Source: Parasphingorhabdus halotolerans (GTDB taxonomy: Bacteria > Pseudomonadota > Alphaproteobacteria > Sphingomonadales > Sphingomonadaceae). From it: a stretch of DNA of 64,000 nucleotides. Shown here piece by piece: positions 44,357 through 53,924 of this stretch. The DNA lies in the NCBI RefSeq assembly GCF_012516475.1, contig NZ_CP051217.1, forward strand, positions 558,001-622,000, given 5' to 3'. The notes under the pieces are model-generated. The model was not told the origin of the DNA. It did no database searches and saw only the letters and a program-made list of their open reading frames with translations. Numbering within the stretch: the stretch's first letter is position 1; every line of letters starts with the position of its first letter. A program made the translations under genes and the position numbers.

Positions 44357-45328
44357 ATGACTTTACCAGCAATTTTTGACAATCTGCGCCTGCCACTTAT
44401 CGGATCACCATTATTTATTGTTTCCGGTCCAGAGCTGGTGATTGCCCAGTGCAAAGCCGGCATTGTCGGTTCCTTTCCTGCCCTCAATGCGCGCCCGCAA
44501 TCAATGCTGGACGAGTGGATGCACCAGATCACCGAGGAACTTGCGGCGTGGAACCGCGACAACCCTGACAAACCGGCAGCACCGTATGCGGTAAACCAGA
44601 TAGTCCACAAATCAAACGACCGCCTCGATCAGGACATGGAAACCTGTGCGAAGTGGAAAGTTCCGCTGATCATAACATCGCTCGGCGCGATTGAAGACCT
44701 GAACAAGGCTGTTCACAGCTGGGGCGGGATAACCCTTCACGACATTATCAACGATAAATTTGCTCACAAGGCGATCGAGAAAGGCGCTGACGGTCTTATT
44801 CCCGTTGCTGCGGGCGCGGGCGGCCATGCCGGCGTTACATCCCCGTTCGCGCTGATGCAGGAAATCCGCGAGTGGTTTGATGGTCCGGTTGCGCTGTCTG
44901 GCGCCATTGGCTGCGGTGCTTCGATACTGGGTGCGCAGGCCATGGGCGCGGACCTTGGCTATATGGGTTCCGCATTTATCGCGACCAAAGAGGCCAATGC
45001 GGATCAGGGGTACAAGGACGGCATTGTTGAAGGCAAAGCCAAAGACATTGTGTATTCCGACCTGTTCACCGGCGTCAGCGGCAACTATTTGCGCGGTTCC
45101 ATCGAAAACGCTGGTCTTGATCCGGATAATTTGCCTCAAGGTGACTATAAAACGATGAACTTCGGTTCCGGGGGTAATACCGACAAAAAAGCCTGGAAAG
45201 ACATCTGGGGCAGCGGCCAGGGCATCGGTGCCATCGATGAAGTGCGTTCCGTGCAGGAAATGGTTGATAAACTGACTAATGAATATCGGGCGGCGCGGGA
45301 TAGTTTGAAGGGGCGGTTTGATTACTAG
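44357..45328 (+). CDS. Nitronate monooxygenase family flavoprotein (2-nitropropane dioxygenase-like)
   Basis: 323 aa TIM-barrel FMN enzyme. Motifs: PLIGSPLFIVSGPELVIAQCKAGIVGSFPALNARP, LIPVAAGAGGHAGVTSPFALM, VALSGAIGCGASILGAQAMGADLGYMGSAFIATKEA. The GAGGHAG and GSAF boxes are the FMN phosphate loops. Such enzymes oxidise alkyl nitronates or act as enoyl reductase relatives; the natural substrate is not shown. ATG 44357 preceded by GGGGAATTT. It stands alone, 104 bases after leuA. Confidence 0.9.
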   Translation: MTLPAIFDNLRLPLIGSPLFIVSGPELVIAQCKAGIVGSFPALNARPQSMLDEWMHQITEELAAWNRDNPDKPAAPYAVNQIVHKSNDRLDQDMETCAKWKVPLIITSLGAIEDLNKAVHSWGGITLHDIINDKFAHKAIEKGADGLIPVAAGAGGHAGVTSPFALMQEIREWFDGPVALSGAIGCGASILGAQAMGADLGYMGSAFIATKEANADQGYKDGIVEGKAKDIVYSDLFTGVSGNYLRGSIENAGLDPDNLPQGDYKTMNFGSGGNTDKKAWKDIWGSGQGIGAIDEVRSVQEMVDKLTNEYRAARDSLKGRFDY

Positions 45329-45601
45329 CGCCGATTGGTCCCAAGAGCGTTGAAATTGAGAATGGCCATTTTATCGGCAGCAATTGGGTGGGATGCTGCC
45401 ATTGGACAGATCATATTCGGATGACCGCATTTGGGCCGATAACTGACTGTCAGCTTTCAGCTGGTAGCGCAGCGAAGCAGCCGGTCGGCTGCCGATCCAA
45501 TAGCGGACATTCCGAGGGCCGGGGTTGACTGCGGATTACGTGCCCGTTAGGTGAGACCGCTAATGGCGATCGGAAGTCGATCAGCCTTCAGGAGAGTATG
45601 C
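45329..45601. other. Intergenic segment with no recognised gene, flanking a likely acquired VOC gene
   Basis: No tRNA, terminator or conserved reading frame is visible. It holds scattered short inverted pairs (for example CAGCTTTCAGCTG around 45450) and AGGAG at 45590-45594, which serves the next gene. It may be remnant sequence left by the event that brought in or replaced the VOC gene. Confidence 0.5.
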
Positions 45602-46000
45602 GTGCTTTTTCACACCATGGTCGGATCGAACGACATTGAACAATCCAAGCGCTTCTACGACACGGTGCTCGGCACCTTGGGTGCAGGGGAAGGAACGCGG
45701 AACATCGCCGACAGCGGCCATACCCGCCTGATCTACAATAACGGCAACGGAACTAACTTCATCGTCAGCCAGCCGATCAACGACGAACCGGCAAGCGTCG
45801 CCAACGGCAGCACAGTCGCCTTTTCCTGCGACTCGCCCGAGCAGGTGAAGCAGCTTCACGATACCGCCGTTGCCGCTGGCGGAACCTCGATCGAAGCTCC
45901 CCCCGGACCGCGCGAAACTGCCTCCATGGGCACCATCGAACTGGCCTATTTTCGTGATCCCGACGGCAACAAACTGTGCGGAATTCATTTTCCTGCCTGA
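45602..46000 (+). CDS. VOC family (glyoxalase/bleomycin-resistance-like) protein
   Basis: 132 aa from GTG 45602, which has AGGAG seven bases upstream; ATG 45551 lacks one. Vicinal oxygen chelate fold: LFHTMVGSNDIEQSKRFYDTVLGTLG, then GSTVAFSCDSPEQVKQLHDTAVAAGG, then YFRDPDGNKLCGIHF. The metal ligands resemble those of small VOC proteins; the activity is unknown. Its codons are GC-richer than the neighbours. Immediately downstream is the tail of a second VOC gene (46006-46050), as if this copy replaced a resident one. Confidence 0.85.
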   Translation: MLFHTMVGSNDIEQSKRFYDTVLGTLGAGEGTRNIADSGHTRLIYNNGNGTNFIVSQPINDEPASVANGSTVAFSCDSPEQVKQLHDTAVAAGGTSIEAPPGPRETASMGTIELAYFRDPDGNKLCGIHFPA

Positions 46001-46005
46001 TCCGT

Positions 46006-46050
46006 TTCCGCGACCCATCAGGTAATCTTATCAACGTTGTCGACAGCTAG
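46006..46050 (+). pseudogene. C-terminal remnant of a second VOC-family gene
   Basis: Reads FRDPSGNLINVVDS then TAG, the standard closing strand of a VOC protein (compare FRDPDGNKLCGIHF of the intact gene just before). No start or other domain is present. A decayed leftover. Confidence 0.65.
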
Positions 46051-46205
46051 GTCCTTTGCGGCTCTGATGTTGAGACGCAACGCATAGCAGCTTTCGGGAT
46101 ATCAAAAATTCGCGTCTAATGTCCGTAATTGGGGCGCTATCCGAATGGCAGCAATTGCAGTCTTATCACCTCGCTAAAGGACATTGTCCGTCGTTTTCTC
46201 GCGCT

Positions 46206-47177
46206 TCACATTTCTCCGCGTTGACGGCGGATTGCGAACCATTTCTCGACATTGGCATTATGCTCTTGCAGTGTTCTGGCGAACACATGGCCGCCTTTTC
46301 CGTCAGCCACAAAAAACAGATATTCTGTTTCTACCGGATTGAGCACCGCTTCGATCGAGGATCGACCGGGGTTGGCGATCGGTCCTTTGGGCAAACCGAT
46401 CATCGCATAGGTGTTATAATCATTGACCGCGGCAATTTCCGACTGCCGGATACGGCGGCCTAATGGCTTGCCCTTGGTAATCGGATATATGATCGTCGGA
46501 TCGGCCTGCAGCATCATATTTTTCTTCACGCGATTGCTATAAACTGCGGCAACCGTGCGCCGTTCGCGGGCTAATGCGGTCTCTTTTTCGACGATGGAAG
46601 CCAAGGTCAGCAACTCGTTTCGATTTTTAACGACGATGCCGGGTTTTCTCTTGGGCCAGAGTTCTTCGATTGTCTTGTCCATCGCCGTTTGCATGCGTTT
46701 CAAAACCGCCGCCCGTGGCTCTCCTCGTTCAAAGGCGTAGCTGTCAGGCAGCACAGAGCCTTCCGCAGGCACCGGAATATCGCCTTTGAGCAGTTTCTCC
46801 GCCATGAGTTTTTCATACACAATGATTGATGGTGTGCCTTCGGGGATGGTAACAAGCCGCTGAACAGCCTTCCCGCCTTGCAATATCTCCAGGATCTGGG
46901 CGTTGGAAGCGCCGGCTGGGATCTGGAATTCGCCAGCCTTTATCGGCTCGGAACCACCAAATATTTTAGCCCGATTGAGAAATGTTTCAGCAGATTTAAT
47001 AACGCCTTCCGCTTCCATCGCCTCTGCAGCAAGTCCGAGGCTGGAGCCTGGCTTGATAACAATCGTTCGCTCATTTTCAAGCGGACCGCTGGCATTCCAG
47101 CCATAGATGAAATTCCCGGCGAGCAGCGCACAGATGATCGCCGCAACAACAATTATCAGGCAACCAAAACGGCGCAT
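46206..47177 (-). CDS. mltG: Endolytic transglycosylase MltG
   Basis: Inner-membrane enzyme that cuts nascent glycan strands and sets their length. 323 aa. N-terminal membrane helix LIIVVAAIICALLAGNFIYGW, a LysM-like region (IVIKPGSSLGLAAEAMEAEGVIKS), then the YceG domain with catalytic Glu in TLASIVEKETALARER, MLQADPTIIYPITKG, YNTYAMIGLPKGPIANPGRSSIEAVLNP. It follows fabF by 7 bases, the usual fabF-mltG neighbourhood. Confidence 0.96.
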   Translation of the reverse strand: MRRFGCLIIVVAAIICALLAGNFIYGWNASGPLENERTIVIKPGSSLGLAAEAMEAEGVIKSAETFLNRAKIFGGSEPIKAGEFQIPAGASNAQILEILQGGKAVQRLVTIPEGTPSIIVYEKLMAEKLLKGDIPVPAEGSVLPDSYAFERGEPRAAVLKRMQTAMDKTIEELWPKRKPGIVVKNRNELLTLASIVEKETALARERRTVAAVYSNRVKKNMMLQADPTIIYPITKGKPLGRRIRQSEIAAVNDYNTYAMIGLPKGPIANPGRSSIEAVLNPVETEYLFFVADGKGGHVFARTLQEHNANVEKWFAIRRQRGEM

Positions 47178-47184
47178 GTTCTTC

Positions 47185-48438
47185 TTATACAGCCTTCATG
47201 ATGATGCTGGCATTTGTGCCGCCAAAGCCGAAGCTGTTGCTGAGCACGGCTTTCACGCTGCGCTTTTTGGCCACCAATGGCACCAGATCAACCCCCTCAC
47301 AGCCTTCATCGGGATCGGTGAGGTTTAGCGTCGGCGGAACAATCTGGTCGCGCATCGCCAAAATACAGAATATGGCTTCCACAGCCCCCGCGCCTCCCAG
47401 TAAATGGCCAATGGCCGATTTGGTCGAACTCATCGACATGGTTTTGATATCATCTCCAAACAGCCGTTTCACTGCTGCTAGTTCCAGCGTATCGGCCATA
47501 GTTGATGTGCCATGCGCATTGACATAGTCGATATCAGCGGTGGACAGACCGGAACGTTTCAGAGCCATTTCCATCGACCGGTAAGCGCCAACACCGTCAG
47601 GATGCGGGGCGGTCACATGGTGGGCGTCTCCAGAAAGGCCATATCCAACCACTTCGGCGTAAATATGGGCTCCACGCGCCTTGGCGCGTTCAAATTCTTC
47701 CAGACAGACGACGCCAGCGCCCTCACCCATTACAAAACCGTCACGGTTCTTGTCATAGGGTCGCGATGCGCCTTGCGGATTGTCATTGCGTGTGGAAAGT
47801 GCCTTAGCCTGCGCAAATCCGGCAATACCGATGGGGCAAATCGTTGCTTCTGCACCGCCTGCGAGCATGACGTCGGCATCATCCAGCGCAATCATCCGCG
47901 CGGCATCGCCAATGCTGTGTGCGCCAGTCGAACAGGCTGTAACAACCGCGTGATTGGGACCCATCAGGCCGTATTTAATTGACACCTGACCGGAAATGAG
48001 ATTGATCAACCGCCCGTGGACAAAATGCGGACTGACCCGGCTTGGGCCACGTTCGTGAAGCACCAGAGATTCTTTTTCAATCCCCGGCAATCCGCCGATA
48101 CCGGATCCGATAGAGCAACCTGTCCGAAGCTTGTCTTCATCCGACATATCGGTGAGACCGGCATCTTCCAGAGCCTGTCCTGCCGCATCAATCCCGTAAA
48201 TGATAAATGGGTCGACCTGGCGCTGGACCTTGTGGTCGACCCGCAGATCGGGATCAAAACCATATTCATGGTCGGCTGGCTTCACTTCGCAAGCGATTGT
48301 ACATTTTTGATCAGAAGCGTCAAAGCGCGTGATCTGACCCGCACCTGATTTTGAAGCCAGTATATTGCTCCAAGTCGTTTCCACATCCCCGCCCAGAGGT
48401 GTCACCAAACCTAATCCGGTCACTACGACACGACGCAT
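47185..48438 (-). CDS. fabF: 3-oxoacyl-ACP synthase II (FabF)
   Basis: Elongating condensing enzyme of fatty-acid synthesis. 417 aa. Active-site Cys in ACSTGAHSIGDAARMI, His in NAHGTSTMADTLE and second His in KSAIGHLLGGAGAVEAI, giving the Cys-His-His triad. It starts MRRVVVTGLGLVTPLGG. It follows acpP by 163 bases on the same strand and precedes mltG. Confidence 0.98.
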   Translation of the reverse strand: MRRVVVTGLGLVTPLGGDVETTWSNILASKSGAGQITRFDASDQKCTIACEVKPADHEYGFDPDLRVDHKVQRQVDPFIIYGIDAAGQALEDAGLTDMSDEDKLRTGCSIGSGIGGLPGIEKESLVLHERGPSRVSPHFVHGRLINLISGQVSIKYGLMGPNHAVVTACSTGAHSIGDAARMIALDDADVMLAGGAEATICPIGIAGFAQAKALSTRNDNPQGASRPYDKNRDGFVMGEGAGVVCLEEFERAKARGAHIYAEVVGYGLSGDAHHVTAPHPDGVGAYRSMEMALKRSGLSTADIDYVNAHGTSTMADTLELAAVKRLFGDDIKTMSMSSTKSAIGHLLGGAGAVEAIFCILAMRDQIVPPTLNLTDPDEGCEGVDLVPLVAKKRSVKAVLSNSFGFGGTNASIIMKAV

Positions 48439-48600
48439 ATTCAGCTCCTAAATCAGTTATTCCGCCAGCGGCGAGATATTCCAGATATAAAAAACGGCCA
48501 CCGGTTCAGGAAACTCCCAGGCCGGTGAGCCGCTTTGCAATTCGATAGCGATCATTGGCCCTGGGATGCCAACCTCAAACAGGCTGCATCCCAAAATCAA

Positions 48601-48837
48601 TCAGTCTTTGTTTTTCTCGATGAAATCAATCGCGTCTTTGACGGTGCCAATTTTTTCCGCTGCATCGTCAGGAATTTCCACGCTGAATTCTTCTTCGAAC
48701 GCCATCACGAGCTCCACAATATCGAGGCTGTCTGCGCCCAGATCATCAATGAACGCGGCCTCTTCGGTCACTTTGTCGGCTTCTACACCAAGATGCTCAA
48801 CAACAATCTTTTTTACGCGGTCTGCAGTCTCACTCAT
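48601..48837 (-). CDS. acpP: Acyl carrier protein
   Basis: Carrier of acyl groups on a phosphopantetheine arm. 78 aa, acidic. The attachment Ser is in [21 protein letters not shown]. Standard length and sequence. Between fabG upstream and fabF downstream. Confidence 0.98.
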   Translation of the reverse strand: MSETADRVKKIVVEHLGVEADKVTEEAAFIDDLGADSLDIVELVMAFEEEFSVEIPDDAAEKIGTVKDAIDFIEKNKD

Positions 48838-48951
48838 GAGAGGTCCTTTTTGTTGATATTAGTTTTCGGTTTTGTCCTAGTGCGATGCAACGCACCTTGC
48901 AAGTCTAACTGCGCTGCAATTCGCAACTATTGCGGATGAATTTGGACAATA

Positions 48952-49695
48952 TCAGCTAATCATCGCCATTCCGCCGTTAACGTGGATGGTTTGTCCGGTG
49001 ACATAAGATGCCTCATTGCTGGCAAGATATGCGACGGCAGCCCCAATATCTCCACCTGTTCCCATTTTCCCTGCCGGAATTTTTTTGTTTATCGCATCTT
49101 TCTGTTCATCGGTCAGCGCGTCGGTCATTGGCGATTCAATAAAACCCGGCGCAACGCAGTTCACGGTAATACCGCGGGAAGCCAGTTCCTGCGCCAATGC
49201 CTTTGACATTCCTACGAGGCCAGCTTTTGAAGCAACATAATTAACCTGGCCGGGATTTCCGGTCGCACCGACAACCGAGGTTATCGAGATAATCCGTCCA
49301 TGCCGCGCCTTCATCATCGGTCGAGCAGCCGCGCGCGCGAGGCGGAAAGCGGATTCCAGATTGACCTGCAGCACATTGGACCAGTCTTCGTCAGACATCC
49401 GCATGATCAGACCGTCCCTGGTAATACCGGCATTATTGACCAATATATCGAGCTTTCCCAATTTCTCGACAGCGGCTGGCACCAGCGCATCGACTTCTTC
49501 GGGATTGGAGAGATCACACGGCAGCATGATATGGCCTTTGCCTGCCAATTTCGGAACCTGTTCCATCAAGGTCAGCTTGCGCGTACCGGAAACTGCCAAT
49601 GTAGCCCCGCGCTCCGCCAAAGAGGCCGCAATAGCAGACCCAATCCCACCCGAAGCACCGGTTACCAAGGCTGTCATTCCCGTTAAATCAAACAT
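48952..49695 (-). CDS. fabG: 3-oxoacyl-ACP reductase FabG
   Basis: NADPH-dependent short-chain dehydrogenase for the first reduction of each elongation cycle. 247 aa. Cofactor motif VTGASGGIGSAIA, NNAG in LVNNAGITRDGL, catalytic Ser in SITSVVG and YxxxK in YVASKAG. C-terminus HVNGGMAM is typical. 10 bases after the GNAT stop and 114 bases before acpP. Confidence 0.97.
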   Translation of the reverse strand: MFDLTGMTALVTGASGGIGSAIAASLAERGATLAVSGTRKLTLMEQVPKLAGKGHIMLPCDLSNPEEVDALVPAAVEKLGKLDILVNNAGITRDGLIMRMSDEDWSNVLQVNLESAFRLARAAARPMMKARHGRIISITSVVGATGNPGQVNYVASKAGLVGMSKALAQELASRGITVNCVAPGFIESPMTDALTDEQKDAINKKIPAGKMGTGGDIGAAVAYLASNEASYVTGQTIHVNGGMAMIS

Positions 49696-49705
49696 ATTCG
49701 TTTCC

Positions 49706-50131
49706 TCACCAGTCCAGATAATAGATTACCGCATCCTCCTGGGTTGCGGCATGTTTTTTGTAAAGCCCTCTCGCCGCTAGATTGTCAGGCTCCGTCCCCA
49801 GCCATATTTCATCAATACCCGCTTCATCAGCGCGATCGAAAAGTGCGGCTATCAGTGAATCGGCAATTCCCTTTCGCCGCCAAACATCTCCCGTGCCGAT
49901 CTCGTTCAGAAAAATTTCCGTTCCCTTGTCCGGCGTTTGCAGCACAACTGACATACATTGACCCACAATCAGACCATCGACAACGGCAACAGCAAGCCAG
50001 TTCATTGCATTGGCGAGATAGACATCGACGAATTCGGTTTGGATGGATTTGTCAAACACACCTTCTGCAACATCATCCAGCAGGGAACGGTTGGATGTGT
50101 CAATCCAGACAATGGCATGGGACTGAACCAA
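49706..50131 (-). CDS. GNAT family N-acetyltransferase inserted in the fab cluster
   Basis: 141 aa Gcn5-related acetyltransferase. Motif A is present as VWRRKGIADSLIAALFDRADEAG (R/QxxGxG/A acetyl-CoA loop), then LGTEPDNLAARGLYKKHAATQE. The substrate is unknown. It starts one base after the fabD stop, so it is co-translated with fabD; this gene is unusual between fabD and fabG. Confidence 0.88.
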   Translation of the reverse strand: MVQSHAIVWIDTSNRSLLDDVAEGVFDKSIQTEFVDVYLANAMNWLAVAVVDGLIVGQCMSVVLQTPDKGTEIFLNEIGTGDVWRRKGIADSLIAALFDRADEAGIDEIWLGTEPDNLAARGLYKKHAATQEDAVIYYLDW

Positions 50132-51067
50132 TTACAGTCCTTTCAGAAACCCTTCAATTTCATCCATCGAAATAAGGCTGCTGGCTTCCACGTCCTTGTT
50201 GATCCGCTTGACCATGCCACCCAGCACCTTTCCGCCGAATTCGACAAATTGCTCGACACCGGCTTCCGCCATATTGCCAACCGATTCCCTCCAACGCACG
50301 GTTCCGGTCACTTGCTCAACCAATAAACGGCGGATTTCGTCGGTATCACTTACCGCATGTGCTGTGACATTGGCGAATACCGGTACGACGGGAGGTAATA
50401 TGGTAACTTCTGCCAGCGCTGCATCCATCGCTTCTGCTGCCGGTGTCATCAAGGAACAATGAAAAGGTGCGGATACCGGCAAGAGAACGCCACGCTTAAT
50501 ATCATGATCCTTCACCGCTTCGATAGCGCGTTGTATAGCGCCGATATGACCGGAGATAACAACCTGCGTCGGATCATTGTCATTGGCAACGGTGCAGACC
50601 TCTCCTTCGGCTGATGCTTTCGCCAGTCCCGATGCCTTCTTGATGTCGGCACCAAGCAAAGCCGCCATGCCGCCCTCGCCTACCGGCACAGCCTTTTGCA
50701 TCGATTGGCCGCGCAGCTTCAGCAATTCGGCAGTCGTGGTCAGGTTCACTGCGCCAGCGGCGCAAAGCGCGGTGTATTCGCCCAAACTATGCCCGGCAAC
50801 GAATGCACAAAGGTCGGAAAGCGATTTTCCACCTTCTTTTTCCATCACCCGAAGCGTGGCAATAGCATTGGCCATGATAGCTGGCTGCGCGTTTTCGGTG
50901 AGTAGCAGCTCCTCTTCGGGGCCTTCGCACATCAGTTTGAATAAATTCTGATCCAGCGCGTGGTCGACCTCCTGGAAGACCTCGCGGGCTGTGCTGCTGG
51001 CCGCAGCCAATTCTTTGCCCATACCCACAGCCTGGCTACCCTGCCCCGGAAAAATAAATGCTCGCAT
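50132..51067 (-). CDS. fabD: Malonyl-CoA:ACP transacylase FabD
   Basis: Loads malonyl groups on ACP. 311 aa from ATG 51067 (MRAFIFPGQGSQAVGMGKEL), which has AAGGGG at right spacing; the frame upstream is not used. Nucleophile Ser in FVAGHSLGEYTAL, Arg and His in LLKLRGQSMQKAVP and PVSAPFHCSLM. First gene of fabD-GNAT-fabG-acpP-fabF-mltG. Confidence 0.97.
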   Translation of the reverse strand: MRAFIFPGQGSQAVGMGKELAAASSTAREVFQEVDHALDQNLFKLMCEGPEEELLLTENAQPAIMANAIATLRVMEKEGGKSLSDLCAFVAGHSLGEYTALCAAGAVNLTTTAELLKLRGQSMQKAVPVGEGGMAALLGADIKKASGLAKASAEGEVCTVANDNDPTQVVISGHIGAIQRAIEAVKDHDIKRGVLLPVSAPFHCSLMTPAAEAMDAALAEVTILPPVVPVFANVTAHAVSDTDEIRRLLVEQVTGTVRWRESVGNMAEAGVEQFVEFGGKVLGGMVKRINKDVEASSLISMDEIEGFLKGL

Positions 51068-51185
51068 ATGTGCCCCTTCGTTCTTTGTTACTTTCGCAAG
51101 TAAGAGCCTTTGGAACCCCATGCAAGTTTCCACTCTGGTTTTCCAAAACCATTGCAAATATTAATCAGGCGATTAAACCAATGGC

Positions 51186-52586
51186 ATGCATGATAAGCTC
51201 CAGCAAAAATTAGAGGTCTTCTGTCAAAATCGGTTTGGTAATTTTGGAGCACTGTCAAATCTTGCTCGACTTTCAGGCGGTGCCAGCATGGAGAGTTGGG
51301 CTTTTGATTATAGTGACGAGGAATTTGTCCTGCGCCGCCTGCCATCCGGCATTTCTTCTGACGACGAAGGATTGCGTGGAGTTCCACTAGGCACTCAGGC
51401 AGACGTCATTGAATTGGCGGTAAAATCAGGCGTCACCGCGCCGATCGTAAAAGCGCGCCTCACATCTGTCGATGGCTTGGGCGAAGGTTTTGTGATGCTC
51501 CGCGCAAAGGGAGAAACGCTGCCGCACAAAATACTTGGCAACCCAGATTACGCGATCGCTGAAGCGAATTTGACCGAACATTGCGCGGTGGAATTGGCAC
51601 GTATTCACGCTATGGATTTAACAACAATCTCGGAAAAATTGGAATATTTTACACCCAAACAGTTGATACAATTACAAAAAGACAAATATCACGAAATTGG
51701 TGGCGCTATCCCCATTTACGAATACGCATTCCGTTGGCTTTTCGAAAACGCACCGGAAACCGAGGTAAAGAAACTTGTCCACGGTGATTTCCGTATGGGC
51801 AATCTGATGATCGGCCCTTCCGGCATTTCTGCGGTTCTGGATTGGGAACTAGCGCGCATCGGCGATCCCGTTCAGGATCTCGCGTATCTCTGCACGCCTA
51901 GCTGGCGATTTGGCAATTATGAGAAAGTCGCGGGTGGCTTTGACACGGCAGAGAATTTTTTGGACGCCTATTCCGAGCAGACCGGCGAAACAGTTGATCC
52001 TGATCGTTTCCGCTTCTGGCTCGTGTATTCGACCCTCTGGTGGGGTGTTGCCTGCATGGTAATGGGTGAAATCTGGCGTAGCGGCGGTGATCGGTCGCTG
52101 GAACGCACAGTGATTGGCCGCCGGGTATCCGAGGTCGAAATTGATCTGGCATTATTGTTCGAAGAAATGCTGCCGCTGGAAGTCTGCACCGTGCTGGACT
52201 GGAAAGCACCCCAGCCTGAAACAATTGAAGGCGAAACGGGCTACGGCGAAGTTCTAACCGCATTGTCTGACTGGAACAAGGAAACCGTTCAGCCCGGATT
52301 GAAAGGTCATGAGAAATTCCAGTCCCGGGTTGCCGGAAACGCTCTGGGCATTTTGCAACGACGTTTTGATTGGGGCGATCGGTTTGCAACCACGAGTGAC
52401 AAGCGCCTGGCCGCTATCGGATATGATTATGGACAGTTTTGCCAAGCTCTTTCAGATGGGTCCCTGGATATGTTAGCGCCGGGCGTGTGGGATCATCTCA
52501 GGTTGTCGGCGCTGGAACGTTTGTCGATCGATCAACCAAAATATGCGGGCCTGAAGGTGGCCCTAAAGAAATGGAGCACATCATGA
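51186..52586 (+). CDS. Phosphotransferase (APH) family protein with DUF6285-type C-terminus, acyl-CoA metabolism
   Basis: 466 aa. Kinase-like APH fold: LSGGASMESWAFD, catalytic loop KLVHGDFRMGNLMIGPSGISAVLDWELARIGDPVQDLAYL with the HGDFRMGN and DWE motifs intact. After about residue 345 there is a second helical domain. Proteins of this kind in acyl-CoA dehydrogenase operons are similar to the ACAD10/11 kinase part and act on fatty acids or hydroxyacyl groups; here the acyl-CoA dehydrogenase follows by a four-base overlap (ATGA). Antibiotic resistance is unlikely. Confidence 0.85.
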   Translation: MHDKLQQKLEVFCQNRFGNFGALSNLARLSGGASMESWAFDYSDEEFVLRRLPSGISSDDEGLRGVPLGTQADVIELAVKSGVTAPIVKARLTSVDGLGEGFVMLRAKGETLPHKILGNPDYAIAEANLTEHCAVELARIHAMDLTTISEKLEYFTPKQLIQLQKDKYHEIGGAIPIYEYAFRWLFENAPETEVKKLVHGDFRMGNLMIGPSGISAVLDWELARIGDPVQDLAYLCTPSWRFGNYEKVAGGFDTAENFLDAYSEQTGETVDPDRFRFWLVYSTLWWGVACMVMGEIWRSGGDRSLERTVIGRRVSEVEIDLALLFEEMLPLEVCTVLDWKAPQPETIEGETGYGEVLTALSDWNKETVQPGLKGHEKFQSRVAGNALGILQRRFDWGDRFATTSDKRLAAIGYDYGQFCQALSDGSLDMLAPGVWDHLRLSALERLSIDQPKYAGLKVALKKWSTS

Positions 52587-53860
52587 GCAATTTTGAAATC
52601 CCGCAGGAAATAGAAGGCTATCTCGACGTGCTCGACCAGTTTATCGAAGACGAAATAAAGCCGATCGAGCAACGCGATGATAATATACGGTTTTTCGACC
52701 ATCGCCGAGAGGATGCACGGACCAATTGGGAAGATCAGGGACTTCCAACCAAAGAGTGGGAAGATTTACTGGTCGAGATGCGCCGCACCGCCGACGCTGC
52801 CGGTCATTACCGCTATGCGCTGCCGAAACAGTTTGGCGGGCAGGATGGCACGAATCTGGGAATGGCGCGGATCAGGGAACATCTGGCGCACAAGGGCCTT
52901 GGATTGCACAACGACCTCCAGAATGAAAATTCCATCGTCGGCAATCTGGTGCAACCTCTGATGCTTCGGGATTTTGGTACAGAGCAGCAAAAGAAGGACT
53001 ATATTCCCGAGATGCTCGCCGGACGCATGGGTTGGTGCTTTGGCCTTACCGAAAAAGATCATGGTTCTGACGCGACATGGATGGACACCACGGCGGTACC
53101 GGAAACCCGCGATGGCGTTGACGGCTGGTTGATCAATGGCAACAAGATGTGGACCACCGGCTTGCATAAGGCCTCACACGTTATGACTTTTGCGCGGCAT
53201 AGCGGCAAGGATGGTGACGCGAAGGGTATTGGCTGTTTCATCGTTCCGGTCGATACGGAGGGCTTCGAGATCGGCGAATATATGTGGACATTCAATATGC
53301 CCACTGACCATCCAAAATGCAGCTATACCAATGTATGGATTCCTGCCGATGCGGTGCTGGGTGATCTCGATATGGGCCTGGCCTGTGCGCAGCATTTTGT
53401 CCACGAAAACAGAATTCGTCAGGCGGCTTCTTCCTTGGGGGCTGCGCAATATTGCATCGATGAATCAGTCAAATATGCCGGCGAACGCAAACCATTTGGC
53501 AAGCCGCTATCAGTTAATCAGGGCATCCAGTTCCCGTTGGTTGAACTGCACACCGAAGCGGCGATGCTGCGACAGTTAATTTATGCGACCGCGGCAAAGA
53601 TGGACACGATGCCAAAGCCGGACGTCGCCAAATATCTCTCGGCGCAGGTCAGTATGTGCAACTACCGCGCGAACCGCCTCTGCTGTGACGCTGCCGACCG
53701 CGCAATGCAGGTCCATGGCGGCATGGGCTATTCCCGGCACAAACCCTTTGAGCATATTTATCGGCATCACCGCCGCTACCGGATCACTGAAGGCGCGGAA
53801 GAAATTCAAATGCGCAAAATTGGTGGGGATATGTTCGGGTTTTTGAACAGAAAGAAATAG
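52583..53860 (+). CDS. Acyl-CoA dehydrogenase
   Basis: 425 aa from ATG 52583, overlapping the APH stop; the frame upstream is antisense noise. FAD flavoenzyme introducing a double bond in acyl-CoA. Motifs: GWCFGLTEKDHGSDATWMDTTA, GNKMWTTGLHKASHVMTFARH, RQAASSLGAAQYCIDESVKYAGERKPFGKPLS, and the C-terminal QVHGGMGYSRHKPFEHIYRHHRRYRITEGAEEIQMRKIGG. It resembles the ACAD11-like branch. The catalytic base is probably the Glu of TEGAEE. A broken copy of its tail lies about 1 kb downstream. Confidence 0.93.
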   Translation: MSNFEIPQEIEGYLDVLDQFIEDEIKPIEQRDDNIRFFDHRREDARTNWEDQGLPTKEWEDLLVEMRRTADAAGHYRYALPKQFGGQDGTNLGMARIREHLAHKGLGLHNDLQNENSIVGNLVQPLMLRDFGTEQQKKDYIPEMLAGRMGWCFGLTEKDHGSDATWMDTTAVPETRDGVDGWLINGNKMWTTGLHKASHVMTFARHSGKDGDAKGIGCFIVPVDTEGFEIGEYMWTFNMPTDHPKCSYTNVWIPADAVLGDLDMGLACAQHFVHENRIRQAASSLGAAQYCIDESVKYAGERKPFGKPLSVNQGIQFPLVELHTEAAMLRQLIYATAAKMDTMPKPDVAKYLSAQVSMCNYRANRLCCDAADRAMQVHGGMGYSRHKPFEHIYRHHRRYRITEGAEEIQMRKIGGDMFGFLNRKK

Positions 53861-53924
53861 ATGTAGCGGCTGCTAGCTATAACATTAGTGCGGAGCAAAA
53901 GCGAGAAAAGTGGGTGAAAGAAAT

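Noticed and set aside
51186..52586. Aminoglycoside resistance, because of the APH fold.
   Set aside because: The gene is co-translated with an acyl-CoA dehydrogenase and has an extra C-terminal domain, as in lipid-metabolism kinases.
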